Part shown: in pieces, positions 5,836 to 7,304 of the stretch
Layout: the number at the start of each line of letters is the position of its first letter
Position numbering within the stretch: the stretch's first letter is position 1
Position numbers and translations under genes: made by a program
Source of the DNA: Anaerolineae bacterium
GTDB lineage: Bacteria > Chloroflexota > Anaerolineae > Aggregatilineales > Phototrophicaceae
Direction: 5' to 3'
Assembly (NCBI GenBank): GCA_014379235.1
Contig: JACMMD010000685.1
Span: forward strand, 1-7,304
DNA length: 7,304 nucleotides
The notes under the pieces: generated by a model
Database searches by the model: none
The model's input: the letters and a program-made list of their open reading frames with translations, nothing else
What the model was told of the DNA's origin: nothing

Positions 5836-7304
5836 CAATTCGTTCGGTCTCCGTTTGTCTTAGACAGTTGGGTACGAACCCCTTTCAAGAACTGCTGATG
5901 CTCATCCTCAGTGATATCGGTTTTATACATCACTTCGGTGTCAGCAAGCTGGTCGCGTTCTGCCGCGTCCAAAGTGTCGCCGGTGACGATGAGAACTGGG
6001 ATGTTAGCGGTTTCAGGATTGGTACGCAACTCCTCTAGGACTTCAAAGCCATCCTTCTCCGGCATCCGCAGGTCGAGGATAACCAAATTCGGGCGGCGGC
6101 GCGCCACCAGCGAAATGCCTTCGCCGCCGCTTTCCGCCGTAAACACACGATAGCGTCCTGACTCGTCGAGCATTTGCTTGAGCAGACGTGCCGATTCCGG
6201 CTGATCGTCAATAATCAGGATGCGATCCGTGTTGCTTTCCTGTTCAGCCTCGCGGGCGGCCTCGGTCAGTTCGTCGGGCGTGAACGGGCGTTGGATGAAC
6301 TTGAACGCGCCCGTTTCAAAGATGCGCTGTTCTTCGCGGCTGAGGGACACAACCACAATCGGAATATCCCGCGTATCGTCGCGGTTGCTCAGTCGCTCCA
6401 AAATTTCCCAGCCTTTGCCACCAGCGAAGTTCACATCCATGATGATGATCGTCGGGTGCATAGCGGAAGCCATGGCCGTTGCTTCGAGCGGGATGGTGGC
6501 CGTTTGAATATCAAAACCTTCACGCTGCAAAGCGCGGCGGTATTGATCGACCATATCGGGGTTGTCCTCGATCAGCAGAATTTCACGCTTGCGGTGTGTC
6601 GGCATGGCCATAGGCGGCAGCGGCCCGGTGGCACCGCCGCGAACGGCAAACGTCTGAACCGTGTCGCGCTTTTTCGACTTGCCTTTCCCCTTGCCGTTTT
6701 CATCGGACTGCTCCCCACCGCCATTACTGACTGCGGCGTGCGGCGTTTGCAGGGTATCCGAGAACGAAGTGGTGGACACTTCGCGGGTACGGTTGCCGGT
6801 TGCCGATGTATCGTCAGGCGCTTCGCCGTCGCCAAGTTCGGACAACGGCCCCGTACCGGGCTTCTCTAGAGGGTTCGTCGGCATGAGGATGCTGAACGTC
6901 GAGCCAACGTTGACTCTCGAATTGACGATGATTTGTCCGTCCTGCATCTCGATCAGCGACTTGGCAATCGGCAGACCCAGACCCGTGCCGCCAACGGTGC
7001 GCGTCAGTGACGAGTCCACCTGACGGAACGCCTCGAACAGCAGCGGAATGTCTTTGTCCGCGATACCGATGCCTGTGTCGGTTACGTCGATGCGGATCAT
7101 GTCGCGGCCCGTGTTCGCGTCCTGCGTCGGGTAGGCGTTGATGATGACCGTGCCTTTGTTGGTGAACTTAGCCGCGTTCGACACGAGGTTGATCAATACC
7201 TGCCGTGTGCGGAACTCGTCGCCATAAGCGCGGGGCAGTCCCGCCGCAGTTTCGATGCGAATGTCAATCGGCTTGTCCTTGACCAGACCGATACCAATCG
7301 AGCG
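5835..7304 (-). CDS. Hybrid histidine kinase, C-terminal part (HATPase-REC1-REC2; N-terminus outside window)
   Basis: The frame is open to the window edge, giving 489 visible residues; the sensor and HisKA domains lie beyond 7304. The HATPase domain has the N-box VLINLVSNAAKF (Asn39 and Asn43 of the fragment), G1 DTGIGI (76-81), an F-box (FEAFRQVDSS) and G2 GGTGLGL (105-111). A TTG near 7196 falls inside the N-box and is not a real start. A low-complexity, Gly/Lys-rich linker (about 145-235, with GKGKGKSKKRD) leads to REC1 (about 239-355: Glu246/Asp247, Asp290). REC1 is atypical, with Ser320 for Thr, Arg339 for the conserved Lys and no Pro after the acceptor. REC2 (about 360-480) is canonical: Asp366/Asp367, Asp411 (ILDLRMPE), Thr441, Lys461. 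The stop overlaps the next gene's ATG, so the kinase and the PLP-REC protein are made together. REC2 is the obvious phosphoryl relay point. Confidence 0.93.
   Translation of the reverse strand, partial: RSIGIGLVKDKPIDIRIETAAGLPRAYGDEFRTRQVLINLVSNAAKFTNKGTVIINAYPTQDANTGRDMIRIDVTDTGIGIADKDIPLLFEAFRQVDSSLTRTVGGTGLGLPIAKSLIEMQDGQIIVNSRVNVGSTFSILMPTNPLEKPGTGPLSELGDGEAPDDTSATGNRTREVSTTSFSDTLQTPHAAVSNGGGEQSDENGKGKGKSKKRDTVQTFAVRGGATGPLPPMAMPTHRKREILLIEDNPDMVDQYRRALQREGFDIQTATIPLEATAMASAMHPTIIIMDVNFAGGKGWEILERLSNRDDTRDIPIVVVSLSREEQRIFETGAFKFIQRPFTPDELTEAAREAEQESNTDRILIIDDQPESARLLKQMLDESGRYRVFTAESGGEGISLVARRRPNLVILDLRMPEKDGFEVLEELRTNPETANIPVLIVTGDTLDAAERDQLADTEVMYKTDITEDEHQQFLKGVRTQLSKTNGDRTN

Noticed and set aside
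5836..5838. TTG as the start of the PLP-REC gene
   Set aside because: The adjacent ATG at 5833-5835 gives the standard TGATG coupling with the kinase stop and is the stronger start codon. The difference is a single residue.
6174..6869. A 231-residue plus-strand open frame opposite the hybrid kinase
   Set aside because: It lies wholly inside conserved REC and linker coding sequence on the other strand and shows no recognisable domain.
7194..7196. TTG as the start of the upstream kinase
   Set aside because: It falls in the middle of the HATPase N-box, and the frame continues upstream with conserved kinase sequence to the window edge.

Overview
The window looks like a piece of a moderately GC-rich bacterial chromosome. 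It holds seven protein-coding genes in two convergent blocks and no RNA genes, insertion sequences or CRISPR array. The REC/kinase-rich gene content, the protein style and an intergenic palindrome cluster remind me of Chloroflexota (Anaerolineae-like). That placement is inference from general familiarity and was not tested.

Plus-strand block (1-1463): the 3' two thirds of moaA (molybdenum cofactor synthesis, radical SAM GTP 3',8-cyclase), then a 100-residue uncharacterised protein two bases after the moaA stop, then a 176-residue uncharacterised protein starting with GTG. The last gene is visibly more AT-rich than its neighbours. The block ends only 8 bases from the stop of the opposing block.

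Minus-strand block (7304 down to 1472), in transcription order: (i) the C-terminal 489 residues of a hybrid histidine kinase (HATPase, then REC1, then REC2), truncated by the window edge; (ii) a threonine-synthase-like PLP enzyme fused to a complete C-terminal receiver (REC) domain, whose ATG overlaps the kinase stop as TGATG; (iii) a 209-base intergenic region with a 75-base composite inverted-repeat element; (iv) a REC-first histidine kinase with a strong Shine-Dalgarno; (v) six bases later, an EamA/DMT-family transporter with an unusual soluble tail of about 100 residues.

The standout is the PLP enzyme-REC fusion. Metabolic PLP enzymes of the threonine synthase fold are not normally receivers of phosphotransfer. 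This one keeps every residue needed for phosphorylation, is translationally coupled to a hybrid kinase, and carries a receiver that closely resembles the kinase's own last REC. With the second kinase and a DMT exporter-type gene next door, the block could be a two-component-controlled amino-acid enzyme and export module. The enzyme's substrate is uncertain because part of the usual threonine synthase signature is altered.
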